Shown here in pieces: positions 45,691 to 57,352 of a stretch of DNA of 64,000 nucleotides; within the stretch, counting starts at the first letter, position 1, and each line of letters begins with the position of its first letter. The notes under the pieces are model-generated. The model ran no database searches. It saw only the letters and a list, made by a program, of their open reading frames with translations, and had not been told where the DNA came from. Made by a program: the position numbers and the translations under genes. Source of the stretch: Cryptomeria japonica (Eukaryota > Streptophyta > Pinopsida > Cupressales > Cupressaceae); assembly GCF_030272615.1 (NCBI RefSeq), contig NC_081415.1, positions 601,175,644 to 601,239,643 on the forward strand, read 5' to 3'.

Positions 45691-46754
45691 TAATTTACCA
45701 TAATCCTATGGCCATCAACACGTCATGATATCTATTCCTTAATCTATGTTGCAAATTGAAGCAATCTGGTTTGTTCTCCCTAGTAATCATTGGTGGTAGG
45801 CACACCTGTTTCAATCATGGAGAATCACTTTGTTAGTTTTTAGGGTTTCATCCTAAGGTTTGCATTTCCTCATTTTTCATGCAAATTGGGTGCATTCATG
45901 TCCTATTTTATCCTCTTTAGGTCCCTTTTGCCTTGGGACCCTTTTTGGCTTTGTCGATGTGTTTTTTTCTTGCGCAATGCACTCAAAATTCTTTCCAAGG
46001 CACTCCTGCACTTGTGCAGGCTAGACCTGTGCTTGTGCAGCTAGAACGATGCTTGTGCAGGTCACACAAGCATATAAATTCCTCTCACAGGTGCAAAACC
46101 CACCCACATAGGCATAGTTTTGCTGCCTGGTCCCTAAAATGCCCCTGCAATGTCCTAAATCTGCGTGCAATTGACCAAAAACAAAATATGGGTTTTCTAG
46201 CCACTTACATGTCCTCATTCATCGTTCGTTCGTCTAAAGCTATGTACATCTTCCCCAAGGTGGTCCACCACTAGAATGTTCTCCATCTCTCTACAAGGTC
46301 CTTTGTCCCAAGCACAAAATCTTCCAAGCTAGCATATGCAAATGAGTCATTTTCACCTCCCCCCCACCTTTTATAGATTTTCCAAGTGTCTAGATGGACG
46401 TGCACCTTTCTCATGTTGTATTGGTCACAGTCTTTTTTGCCTTGTGATGCTTGTATCTTGTGCATCCAATGTCCAATTTTCAGTCTATTCTAACCATTGG
46501 TTTTCTGTCCTTGTTGTCGACCTTTTATCAATCTTTGATTGATTTGTCATTGGTCTCAATCAATCATCAAATCTTTGTCTATTTTAGATCTTGCCAACAT
46601 TTCCATCTACTCAATTCTAATTCTTCCAATATCATATCCATTATCCAATCCATATTTTCCTTCCTTCCGTCCCTTTGATCCCATCTTTTGCATAAATCCT
46701 GGCCATAGTCCCATCTCAGTTCCATGTCATTATCCTACCAATGTCTTTGAGATT
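45691..46754 (-). other. Leader between PMD ORF and repeated block
   Basis: No gene seen; overlapping plus-strand frames (45,933-46,802) are pyrimidine-rich and not convincing. At 46,005-46,060 three near-repeats of 'cttgtgcagg' occur about 20 bp apart. Confidence 0.45.
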
Positions 46755-48725
46755 AATTTTAATGGTCATGGTTCATTTTGTTCAAAGCTACTATCCAGAT
46801 AACAAGATGCTTGAGTCCTTTTTCCATCCTCTATCATGTGTCCATTTTCTTCTAAAAAAGTCAAAAAGTCAAAAAAGCAAAAACAAAGGAAAATAAGAGT
46901 AAAGAAAAATAATTCGTCCTTTGGTGAAAACATGGTAAAAAGGCACCTTGGGCAAGAACCATAATGAAAACCTGGCAAAAAGGTGTCATGCATAATCAAT
47001 GAACATCTTGCATACCATACTTGGGGGCAGATTTCACCCTTCACTATCTTATCATCCTCCATTATCTTGTCATATCTTATCGTACCCTTGTCATAGCCTC
47101 CATTATCCTATTGCCCCTCATGTCCATATTCCTTTTGCACCTTTGATCTTGACAAGGCTGAGGATCTTCATGAATGTCATATATCCTATTCACAAATTTT
47201 AGTCTATCATAACTTTTGGTCTTTATCCATTGGCTTATTACAACATTTCACCCACATTCTTTGGCTTATTGCAACCTTTTGTCACAATCCCTTAGCCTAT
47301 CACAACCTTCATTCCATATCCCTTATCCATTTTTGGTCTTGCTTATCCTGCCCATATTCCTATTGTTGTCCATACACTCTTTCTTGTCCCTTGATCTTGA
47401 TCCAACATAAGGATGTATAATGAAATACATGGTTTCAAAAACATCTTGACATGTCTCTCATGCCTTACCATCACTTTACATTGTCATATCCAGTCCCTTA
47501 TCCCATCGCGCGATAGCCCTTGGCAATTGAATATGTCCTATCTCCTTCATAAATGGCCTATATCTCCCCTCTATCCACCAACATTTTAGCAAGATTATTT
47601 ATCCATTTGTTGTATTCCTTTCCTTGCTAGACACTAGGGGCAAAATCATATTTTTTTTTTTGTAAAATGTCCTGAAATAATCCAAAAGCATAAAAAAAAG
47701 TCTTGAAAACAAATCCAAAAAATTGTTAAATTGTCTTGAAATAATTAAAAAAAATTGAAAAATGTCTTACAATAGTTCATAAAAAATCAAATGAAGTCCT
47801 GAAAAAATAAAAAAAAGTTGGAAAATGTCTTGAAATAATCCAAAAAAAACCATAAAATCCTTAAAAAAAAAGCACAAAAATTTAAAAATTCCAAAACCTG
47901 AAAAATTGGAAAACATAAAAAATTCAAAAACAATCTTTTCCTTTCATCTTGCTAATAAACTATCCCTTTTGTAAATAGGTAGAAATTTGAGAAAACGTCA
48001 AATAGAAACACATTAAACATTATGCTTAAACAAAATCACGCATTAATAGATGAATTGTTCAATCAACCAAGTATTCAAATTGATGAAACTTATCTTATCA
48101 ATCAAACAACATCAATATTATCGATCCCTTTGTCAATATTATCATGGGTCTAATATAGGGTGTGGTATACTCGAAACCAGATTGTGTCCTATCTTAGACG
48201 GGGTACTGCATTCCCTAAAACCAGACAACATGATTGTCCTATCAACACAACACTATCACTTTGGCAATGTAGATTAGGATGCTTGTTTGACTTGTTTGAA
48301 TTGGTGAGTCTTATCTTTCATTGATTTTGCTTTGACCATGTTCCTATGTTGCTCGATGATGTCACTGAGTGATTTAGAGTGACCGGGATGGCTCATGGTT
48401 CTTTTTGTTTTTTGTTTTTTGTTTGCAGAGTGTTTCGTAGCATTCTGGGGCAAGTATGTCTTGGGTGTCTATGTTGGTACGTCCACATCATGGCTATCAC
48501 ACATATCTTGACCCTTGACACACATAATGTCTGAGGATGTTTGAACTCATTCCTTGTTTGTGATTTGTTTGTTTTATGCAAAGGGATTGTATTTTCACCC
48601 TGGTCTTCATTGCCATGGTGCGCTGCATCCATTTTGCCATATTAAATAAAGGTTTTCACCTACTTTTTGTGCATTTGTGAAAGAAAGTTTTCTTCACCAC
48701 TAATTCTTCTTCATCTAATTTCCTC
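46755..48725 (-). repeat. PMD-element leader, copy 2
   Basis: Direct repeat of copy 1, ending at about 48,725 where similarity with 43,400 stops ('tttcctcttact' then unrelated sequence). It is not interrupted at its left side and continues into the PMD ORF, so this copy and the ORF form one unit read right to left. Confidence 0.75.
47645..47930. repeat. A-rich minisatellite (copy 2)
   Basis: Units such as 'aaaatgtcctgaaataatcc' and 'ttgaaaaatgtctt'; counterpart of 42,270-42,600. Confidence 0.75.
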
Positions 48726-49729
48726 TTACTAATCCTTGACCACATAGTGGGTGGTTGCTATCTTGCATACATAGTGATCTTAGGCTACCTTAACTAAGGT
48801 GCCCTTATATGATATCACCTCCAAGATTTGATATGCTAATCACAACTATACCTATTAGCAAATTGAAGGCCTAAGGATGATCCTCTACCTTATACAACTG
48901 AGTTGAGAGAATTAGAGAAAGTAGCTAATAATAGCTCCCTATATGTGAACCTCACTCTATCCTAATTTTGGTGAATATTCATAATCATCTCTATAGGTAC
49001 TATATGCTCTATGATGAGTCACTAATAGTAATGTAACTACTATTGCAATCAATCTCCTAGTCAGTGGTACTCTATTACATCCCATACATGTCACTCTAAC
49101 TCCATGATGCTTCTTCCATGTATCAATAACTCTACTACCAATCGATAACTCAATCTCTAAGCCCTCCTGTCCCCTTATCTTGAGATAACCTCTCAGCCTT
49201 AACTCCTGCTCCATCTATAAGCAATCCCATAATATGATATATGGCCTCTTCTATGCACCCCAAATTCACACAGGGGATCCAGGACGAGTAGCAGCTTCAG
49301 TAGCTTCTGTCCCGGCATCGGTGTAGATCAAATCTCCACTTATCCCACTATTTCTTCACTAATTTGTCTCCACCTTTTACTCAAATCATGAAGCTCTTTT
49401 TGTGCTCACTTGTGGGTGAACTCACAATAATGGTTCCCACTTTTGCCAACAAAAAAAATTGGCAGAGGCGGCGAAATTTTTTTGGTGGGGTTCGAACGAA
49501 CTAGGGGTGTTCGAGTGAACCACCCCCGAGGGTTTGATCAAACCCACCATCAGATCTAGATTTGATCAAACCCCACATGGATTTTGGGGTTCGATCGAAC
49601 CCATTAAATAATTATTTTAAAAAAAAATCTATAAATCCCAAAAATGACAATTAAACTGTCATTTTCAAGTTTGGAATATACAACTGTCATTTTAAAATTA
49701 TTTAAAAAAAATCTCTATAGAACCCGAAA
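48726..49729 (-). other. Unidentified region with minus-strand ORF 48,957-49,214
   Basis: The minus strand has an 85-codon frame (MEQELRLRGYLKIRGQEGLE; IELSIGSRVIDTWKKHHG). Downstream (below 48,957) the same direction stays partly protein-like but with stops. I recognise no family. At 49,445-49,610 the sequence carries repeated ttcga/gatcaaaccc words and a perfect 16-bp palindrome. Left border is the end of the PMD leader; right border is the satellite. Confidence 0.35.
49587..49602. repeat. 16-bp perfect palindrome
   Basis: gggttcgatcgaaccc equals its own reverse complement. Nearby related words include 'ggttcgaacgaac', 'gttcgagtgaacc' and 'tttgatcaaaccc' (twice). Confidence 0.9.
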
Positions 49730-50800
49730 ATGACATGCGTGACCCCTTAGGACCACATATGACCCCTTATAACATCCTAGAGTATACAACATACCCCTTA
49801 GGATCACATAGTGTCCTAAGGGGTCATATGTGGTCCTAAGGGGTCACACATGTGTTCTAACATATGAATGACCTATTACAACCAGAAATGACCGCTTATA
49901 ACATCCTAGTGTGTACAACATACCCTTAGGATCACATAGTGTCCTAAGGGGTCATATGTGGTCATAAGGGGTCACACATAAGGGGTCACACATGTGTTCT
50001 AACACATGCGTGACCCATTAGGACCACATATGACCTCTTATAACATCCTAGTCTGTACGACATACCCCTTAAGATCACATAGTGTTCTAAGGTGTCATAT
50101 GTGGTCCTAAGGGGTCACACATATGCTAACACATGTGTGACCCCTTAGGACCACATATGATACCTTTTAACAATCTAGTGAGTACAAAATGTACCCCTTA
50201 GGATCACATAGTGTCGTAAGGGGTCATATATGGTCATAACAGGTCACACGTGTTCTAACACATGCATGATCCCTTAGGATCACATATGACCCTTTATAAA
50301 ATCTTAGTGTGTATGATGTACCCCTTAGTCCATCACAGTGTCCTAAGGGGTCATATGTGGTCATAAGAACCTCATGCATGTGTTATGACACATGTGTGAC
50401 CCCTTAGGACCACATATGACCCCTTATAACATCATAGTGTATATGTAACATTTACCCCTTAGGACACTATGTGATCCTAAGGGGTCATATGTGATCATAA
50501 GGGGTCACACATTTTTTAACACATGTGTGATCCCTTAGGACCACACATGAACCCTTATAACATCCTAGTGTGTATGACATACCCCTTAGGATCACATAGT
50601 GTCAGGTAAGGGGTCATATGTGGTCCTAAGGGGTCATGCATGTGTTCTAACACATGTGCATGACCCCTTATAAAATCCTAGTGTGTATGACATACCCTAT
50701 AGTTCATCATATAGTGTCCTAAGGGGTCGCGCATGTGTTCTAACACATGCATGACCCTTTACGACCACTTATGACCCCTTATAACATCCCAAAATGTTTA
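49730..50800. repeat. Foldback satellite, about 8 units of ~129 bp
   Basis: A marker near 'catcctagtgtgta' recurs at about 49,776, 49,905, 50,047, 50,174, 50,303, 50,433, 50,564, 50,677 and 50,788, spacings 129, 142, 127, 129, 130, 131, 113, 111. Each unit holds two dyads: ccccttagga...tcctaagggg (10-bp arms) and a longer one made of 'gtgtgaccccttaggaccac' and its reverse complement. At 50,091-50,164 the longer dyad has 32-nt arms with one mismatch around a 10-nt loop. No coding. Confidence 0.93.
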
Positions 50801-51374
50801 TAATGTACCTGGTTAGGACCTAATTTGATCACATACTTATCAAATTGTGATTTAGTCTTTTTCTCTCAAGTCCCTTAATTTTCTCAGCATGTAATTGAAT
50901 TAGTATATACATGTACATGATTTAGTCTTTTGAGCTCTCTTCCCTTAATTTACTCAGCATGTGTTTTAATTTTTAAAAATTATGTTTTAATTTAGTAAAT
51001 GTATATATCTTTAATGATCTATCTCTCTCTCTGAAATTAATGATATCACTCTCTATGTAATGAAATGATCTCCCTCTCTCTCTCATTAATGTTTTAATAA
51101 TTTAAAATGTATGTATGTGATATATAGATAGATATATATATTTTTAATTCAATCTCCCTCCCGCTCTCTATAAAATTATGTATTTAAATTTGAATTATGT
51201 GAGAACTTTGAATGTATATATCTATGAATTATGTGAGAACTTCACATGTGAACATTCTGATTTTTAGCATGAGCTTAAGATTAACTATCTCTCTCTCTCT
51301 CTAGAATTTAATTTAATGTTTTAAATTTAATGCACTTCATGTGTGTGTGCTTTTATATTTATTGTAACTATCAT
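50801..51374. other. AT-rich spacer with microsatellites
   Basis: A roughly 80-bp near-duplicate ('gatttagtctttt...cccttaatttt/tactcagcatgt') at about 50,850 and 50,925; CT-rich runs at 51,020-51,090 and 51,290-51,302; 'gatatatagatagatata' at about 51,118; 'gaattatgtgagaactt' twice (51,193; 51,226). No gene seen before the ATG at 51,375. Confidence 0.55.
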
Positions 51375-52208
51375 ATGGCATCCCAGGATCCGAGCCATGA
51401 TGTACCTAATTATGATCCACCTCCATAGACTTCTGATCAGGAGCCACATCATGTAGATCCTCCACAACAAGATCCTCTATTTCCTGATATTGCCACCATC
51501 TTTCAGTATAGTGACCGTGAGTTACAAAGATTGAGAGTTATATTAGATGACCCATAGATAGATGGTGTGTACAAGAGTACATACCAATCCATTTTTCATA
51601 GTTTGTGGACATTGAGGGACTGTCTAGTTAGTCACATCTCATTTTCACTAGAGGTTATAACCGATATCTATAGACAGTTGAGGAGTGAGGTGAGGGGTCA
51701 TCATTCTTTTGTTGATGTGCTGAGGGTGCTCTCAAAGGAGACCATCAAGGAGAGATGTTTTCTACAGTATTAGGAGAAGAGTAAGGTGAGAGGATATCAA
51801 GCTATGAGATGTATTGATCCATAGGTTGCATCATTGATTTACCCATGCTTCTTAGCTGCCCATGGTCATTATCCTAATAATGAAAAGATTCCATTATACT
51901 TTGCACAGTAGGTATATGTTGAGGTTCATTGTCAGTTGAAACCCAACTACCTTGATATTCCAACATATTATGGATAGGGGAGGGGTAGGATTGCTAACAC
52001 AGATGCATATCGTAGGTGTGATAAAGCTCCGCCTAGACATAGGAACCTTGTTGGCGAGAGGTTTTTGGCAATAGTCCCAACCCTCGCCCCCATAACAAAT
52101 TACGTTGTGATTGCTTCTCAGAGAGAAGCAATTGATAGGATTGGAGAGATTTCATCAGTAGCAACCACCATATCATTTGACAAGCTAGGCATATATATGA
52201 TGAGATGA
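51375..52208 (+). pseudogene. Unrecognised ORF interrupted only by TAG codons
   Basis: From ATG 51,375 (MASQDPSHDVPNYDPPP) to TGA 52,206 one frame of 278 codons contains six TAG codons (51,426; 51,555; 51,771; 51,822; 51,909; 51,975) and no TAA, TGA or frameshift. N-terminus is P/D/Q-rich; the rest looks globular and helical (RELQRLRVILDD, HSLWTLRDCLVSHISFSLEV, DVLRVLSKETIKERCFLQY) and ends GERFLAIVPTLAPITNYVVI. I cannot name the family. It sits between the satellite and truncated E5, and may be the first coding part of the element that hosts E5 and E6. The stops look like CAG or TGG decayed to TAG. Confidence 0.6.
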
Positions 52209-52364
52209 CCATGTTCTAGATAATCGACAGATCATGCATCTTCTAGTCATAGGGTGGCTTCACATTTAGATGATTAGTAAAATATTCCGAGCTGGCATCT
52301 CAAGCAAGAGGAAAGAACACTTCAAGCAATCATCCATCCTAAAGGTAGTAAAAGGTATTTTATC
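52209..52364 (+). other. Spacer containing the truncated 5' end of E5
   Basis: 156 bp without a long frame. Somewhere here E5 sequence begins; 'aagcaagaggaaagaac' (52,301) may already be its ORF2 leader. No primer site or LTR is present. Confidence 0.4.
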
Positions 52365-55300
52365 ATGGCATCCACCTCTACAATTGAATATATAGAAAAC
52401 CCTACTATTGCCGAAATTATAAAAAGACCTAGGCCCGTATTTCAATTAGTTCCTGAGGTAGCAAAGAAAGATGATACCTTAGGTGCTTTTTCTCAAATTC
52501 CTAAGGGAGTTGTTTATGTTGAAGACCCCAGAATTTACATTCATTGTAACATTGAGGAACTAGGAGATGAAGAGATTAAAACCATGTTTAAAACTGTCAT
52601 ATGTGATGAATCCAACAATGTAAAAGATGAACACAATATCATTGAAACCCTAGGATTTACAGAGATCCTTAGTATTCTTGAATTTCCCAAAGATGTGATT
52701 AGGATAGTCTTAAGCAGGGTACATGGTGAATTTTTCTAGTTAGATGCAATTCACAAAATCACTAAGGAAGCTGTGAAAGCTTTCACAGGGTTACCAACCA
52801 CTGGTAAAAGGCCAGACAAAAATAAGAAGGTTTCCAATGACCTAGTTACTCAGTTAATTGGTGCCACATCCGACAGAAGGTCCTTAAGAGTAAATGATGT
52901 AATAGATATTAATGTGAGATTTATCAGCATGATATTAGGATATAAAGATACTCATGCAAATAGACTTAATTCAGGTTCAAGTTTATGCATTAAGAGTGCT
53001 TATGATATGGTCACGAATAATGCAAAGATTGATGTATGTGAGTGGTTGAAGGACGAATTAATTGACAACTTAGGCAAGATTAAGAAGGACAAGAAAGGAA
53101 CTTTTAAATTTGGAAATCTGTTAGTATGTCTGATGCTACATTTAACCAAACAGGTTCCCAGTATAGGCTACAAAGAACTTGGATATGATATACCGGTAGG
53201 TAAATGACTAACATAAGTATTCAATAATATGGGAGAAGATAAAGAAAACAATATCCATGATTTCTTTCAAGCACTAAAGGTCAAAATGAAGAAAAGAATC
53301 AGATTATCACAAAATATTGTTGACAAATATAAGAATGAAATATGCTTTGTAATCAAGAAGGATGAGATTTGGATGGAAGCAGTCATCCCTAGGACAGTTT
53401 GGGTAATAGAGATGGGCTATGAAACAGATGATCATATAATTGAAACATATGCTAAAGCACTTCTGGAAGCCCCTAAAGAACCTAATGAAGAAGTATTTGG
53501 TAGTGTAGAAACTATTGAAAGCCAAATACAATCTAAGAAAAGAGTGAAAAAGGTTGAGGCAGTTGTGAGAAGAGGTTCCAGACAGGCAAAGGCTATTAAA
53601 GAAGATGTGTTAAAGAAAATCGGTATAACAGAGGATGAGTTAGCAGCTCCACAACCTGAGACTCATCTATCACTGATAGGCACTTCTTCAGAGAGTGACA
53701 TGCCTACAACTTTCAAGAGAGTTGTAAGGAAAAGAGATCCCTCATCGGCAACCACACCCTCACCTAGGAGGACAAGACCAAAACAACAAGCAGTGAGATC
53801 TCCGGTAAGAAAGGCTACACCAAAGAAGAAGAAACTGACACCCAAGAAGAAGAAGAGGACAAACAAGGACTTGGCCCCTCTTGATATACTGTTAAATGAA
53901 ACTACAAAGGAAGGAAAATTGAAGAATATAGAGAAAATATATGACACTCTGACAGCTGATGAAAAAGAACAAGTAGAAAATAGTGTTATATTGCATATAG
54001 ATATGTATAAGAAATTTTTGATGGAAGTAGTAAATGAAGTTCCAGATGAACTATTTAAGAAACTGGAAGCAAGAAGACAAGAAGTAATAGAACTTGACAA
54101 GAAAATAAAGATAGAAAAGCTACTTGTTGTATATCCGGTGAATTCACCCAAAGAAATTGATGACTTAATTTCTCAAGCCAACCAGTCAGTATTTTCTACT
54201 GCACACCGACACATTTCTTTGATGGTTGGAAGAGTTAATGAGGTGACCGAGGAGACAGAAAATGCATGGGACATTTTCTTAGTGGAAAAAGAAAAACAAG
54301 AAGAATACATGAGCCACAAACCTATAAAGGTATATCAGAAAGAAAGAGACAAGGGTAAAGGTAAAGTTGGTGGACCACCCAGTATCAAGGTTAAAGACAA
54401 CTTACCCCCACCTCCTTTGATTACTCCACCGGTAAAAACAACAACTACAAAAGATCAACTGGCAATTGAAAGTATGGATGTAGAGGATGTTAATCCTAAT
54501 CCTAAAGTCTTATATACTATGGATATTGATACTCAAAAGATCAACATTGTGGTAGACAAAGATACAACTGATAAGACTGAAATGGCTAGTGAGCCTCCGG
54601 TAGCTGAGCAAACTAATAACACACAGGAGAAATTGATAGATGACAAAGAGAAAAAGGTAGAGACTCAGAATCAAATTGAGACAATGCAACAAATAGAGAA
54701 ACAAATAGAGCAAAAGGCTCCTGAACAGGAACAACAACAAGAACAGGAACAGGTTCATAAGGAAACAGTGCCACCGACAACTGGAGAAGTAGAAAAACCA
54801 TTGCTCAAGGAAATGCAAACACAAACAGACCTACCAGAGGTCAATACAAGCTTGGTTACTTCCACTGGCGGTACTCAAAATGTAGGTTCATCATCAGGCT
54901 ACAAATCAACTAATGTGACTGAGGTACTATTGGATTCAATTAAAAAGATAACAGACTGTAGCTCACAAGCTTATAAGGCAATAAATGACACAATACCAAC
55001 TTTGAAGGTAATTGCTCCTAACTATAATATAGACAATAAAGATTCTTTAGGACAACTTGATACCTTGTGTAAATATATCACAGAAAACATTGAGAAAATA
55101 AAGGAAGAAACATTGAAGGACAAAGTAGAAATTGAAAAACAAAGATTCTTTGATGAGCAGATAAAGAAGTGTACTAGAGATTTTGACACACTTCTACTCG
55201 AACTGTGTAATTTATTAAAAGAGTACAAAAATATGTACAAAGACACCTATAAGATAAACTTTTTGACTGTAGATATTGATAAGAAGATGAGCAAGGTACA

Positions 55301-55670
55301 AGATGAAATCAACAAACTTGCAGATAATTTTGTTAACTCACCTGATACATTATCAATTTTTGAACAGAAGATAAAATTTTTTGAGGAAGAATTACTTAAA
55401 TTTGAAAGAGAAAAGGAGAGAATAGTGAATAAGGAAAAGCATCTAAGATTAAAACTGAGTCCAAGATTGGACTATCTAGCATCATTGCGGAAGGAAGTAT
55501 CTGAGGCACTAATATAGGGACATAAAACACTGACAGAGCATTTGCAACATCTCATCGGTATAGTTAAAAGAACAGAGACAACAATAAGAGATAGTAAAAA
55601 TTTTATGGAGAGTATAAACTTGATTTTGGTGGATGTATTTCAAATTGTAACTATCGAGTTACAAGGTTGA
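52365..55670 (+). pseudogene. E5 ORF2: large accessory protein, nearly intact
   Basis: About 1,102 codons in one frame from ATG 52,365 (MASTSTIEYIENPTIAEIIK), with only four stops: TAG 52,737 (Trp in E1: MWLE), TGA 53,205, TAA 53,214, TAG 55,515. No frameshift. Layout: globular N-terminal domain (about 1-290; SILEFPKDVIRIVLSRVHGE; KITKEAVKAFTGLPTTGK; TFKFGNLLVCLMLHL), conserved DKYKNEICFVI and WMEAVIPRTVW, then a basic stretch (about 465-510: RSPVRKATPKKKK, resembling a bipartite nuclear signal), helical K/E-rich region, P/T and Q/E-rich linker (EQEQQQEQEQVHKE), and a C-terminal coiled coil (about 850-1,080). No enzyme motif found. The homologue in E1 supports a real conserved protein. The minus-strand frames beneath are shadows. 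Confidence 0.8.
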
Positions 55671-55872
55671 AACTACAAACTCTACTGACATCTTGACAAC
55701 CTTTGTCATTGATGCCAATGGGGGAGTAGTGGGATGAGAAAATTCAACATCACAGGAATCATATGCTCAGGGGGAGCACACACATTTCTGGTAACATTTT
55801 TGGACTTCACATTTTTGGATAACACTTTTGAAATTTCTCATGAGTGTTGCCATCAATGCCAAAGGGGGAGAT
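55671..55872 (+). other. E5 3' UTR with three polypurine tracts
   Basis: tgggggag (55,719-55,725), agggggag (55,769-55,776) and the LTR-proximal aaagggggaga (55,861-55,871), each within a 'cattgatgccaa'-like or 'atgctca' context. ORF 55,734-56,048 crosses into the LTR and is chance. Confidence 0.75.
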
Positions 55873-56670
55873 TGTTGGCATATGCACACTCCAATGAGAC
55901 ATTGTATATGATTGAAGGTTTTGTCATTGATTGCAACCTTACAATCCTATGGCATCGGCAAGGCATTACATCGGTATCAATGATCAGAATCTACACCGGC
56001 ACTCAGGACACCAACACCGACACAGAGAAAGGAAGTATATCGGCATAGAGGCCGATGGGATTTTGTTATATTATATTTTGTTTATTATTGTAAAAAATTT
56101 GTAAGCCAACTTGGCATGTTGTAAAATGACTCTTATATATAAAAGAGATCATTGTAGACATTTTGTAATGAAGGAATGAATAAGGTTATGTAAGTAATAT
56201 ATGCAAAATATTAAGGCAGACCTATTATGCGAAATATAGGGTAAAGGGTTTATGTAAGAAGCAGAGTAGCAATTGGTACTGAATCAGACATTATAGATGC
56301 TATTGTAAAGCAGTACAAGATACTGGATTTGTATAATCCACATTGTAAGTCAGTGAGACTTCCCATTTGAGCAGTGAGCTCTAGGCAGTTGGCCTTCCTG
56401 CATGTGCAGGCCCCTATTGTAAGTAATATTCTCTTATTGGCCAGTAAGTGGATATTGTGGGTCACAAATCCCATCGAGGTTTTTTCCTCGTTAAATCCTT
56501 GTGTCATGGTGTGATTTTCATGTGGATGTTTTTAATTCTGTTTATTGCATTATTTCTTGCATACCAGTACATTGTTATAATATATTCTGCATGTTTTAAG
56601 ATAAGAAATTCTGTACATCAGATAGATACTAATTCACCCCCCCCTCTCAGTATCTGTGGGAATCCTAGCA
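55873..56670 (+). repeat. E5 3' LTR
   Basis: 798 bp, TGTTGGCATATG to AATCCTAGCA. Shares with the E4 LTR and the solo LTR the blocks 'gagctctaggcagt', 'gcaggcccc' and 'aattcaccccccc'. Confidence 0.85.
56136..56144 (+). promoter_or_regulatory. TATA-like box in E5 LTR
   Basis: tatataaaa within 'ctcttatatataaaagagatc', about 265 bp into the LTR. Also a short dyad (ctctt/aagag). Inference from sequence and position only. Confidence 0.5.
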
Positions 56671-57352
56671 CATGTAATTTGTATGTAGATATGCATTGAA
56701 TTTAAATGAATTTTTGAATTTATATATGTACATGTACTATATACATCTTGTTCGTACATAAATTTAATATATATTAAATTTCATAACTTTGTAAATTTAC
56801 ACACACACATGTATCAGGTAATTTAAACACACACATGTCCTAATTTAAATCAAATTTAAATAAAATTTTGCATTTTTAATTATTATTTATGAATTTATGT
56901 TAAACACACACGTCAGGTAATTTCATACATCCTAATTGCAACATACATCCCCTTTAAGACATTTTTCAACTTGAATCCACATCACAATTACTTTGTACAT
57001 GTACACACGTATTATTATTTAACATCACAAGGCATATAAAAAACACATCATAATTTAATATATCCATTCCACACAAGCCATGAACAATATAAAAATCACA
57101 CTTGTTCATATATCAAATGAACCAACTCAACTTAATGTACATATTCAATTTAATTTAAATTCTAGAAGTTTCATCTAGAACAAGCTAAGTAGAAGTGAAC
57201 ATTCTAAAGTATTAAATTAAAAATTCATAGGTTCAAACACATGTACTTAGGTGTACTAAATAGTTCACACCATATCAAGTGGTTTAGACTGCTCTTCAAT
57301 AACACTTAATATTTTCTCATGATCTTCACTATCTAGTCTCCACTTTTGAGAT
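56671..57352. other. AT-rich spacer between E5 and E6
   Basis: No gene. Rich in 'acacacatgt', 'tcaggtaattt' and 'aatttaaat' words; left part looks related in style to 50,800-51,350. It resumes at 63,576 beyond E6. Confidence 0.5.

Larger units (their letters stand above)
52301..56670 (+). mobile_element. E5: 5'-truncated Sirevirus-like element with ORF2
   Basis: Contains the large ORF2, three purine tracts and a complete 3' LTR, but lacks a 5' LTR, primer site, gag and any pol. Its LTR (TGTTGGCATATGCAC to AATCCTAGCA) differs from that of E1, although both carry homologous ORF2. Left boundary is approximate. Right flank is catgt; no matching copy can be sought on the lost left side. Confidence 0.75.

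Noticed and set aside
49730-50800. CRISPR or miRNA cluster call for the satellite
   Set aside because: No spacer structure; miRNA status cannot be claimed without small-RNA data, so it is listed only as a foldback satellite.
51375-52208. Reassignment of TAG as a sense codon
   Set aside because: A plant nuclear genome is expected to use the standard code, other elements here show TAG at conserved Gln and Trp sites with occasional TAA and TGA, and methylation-driven decay explains the pattern.
53663-54151. 162-codon minus-strand frame (F/S-rich)
   Set aside because: Antisense shadow of the K/E-rich E5 ORF2; the same holds for 54,510-54,824 and 55,022-55,246.
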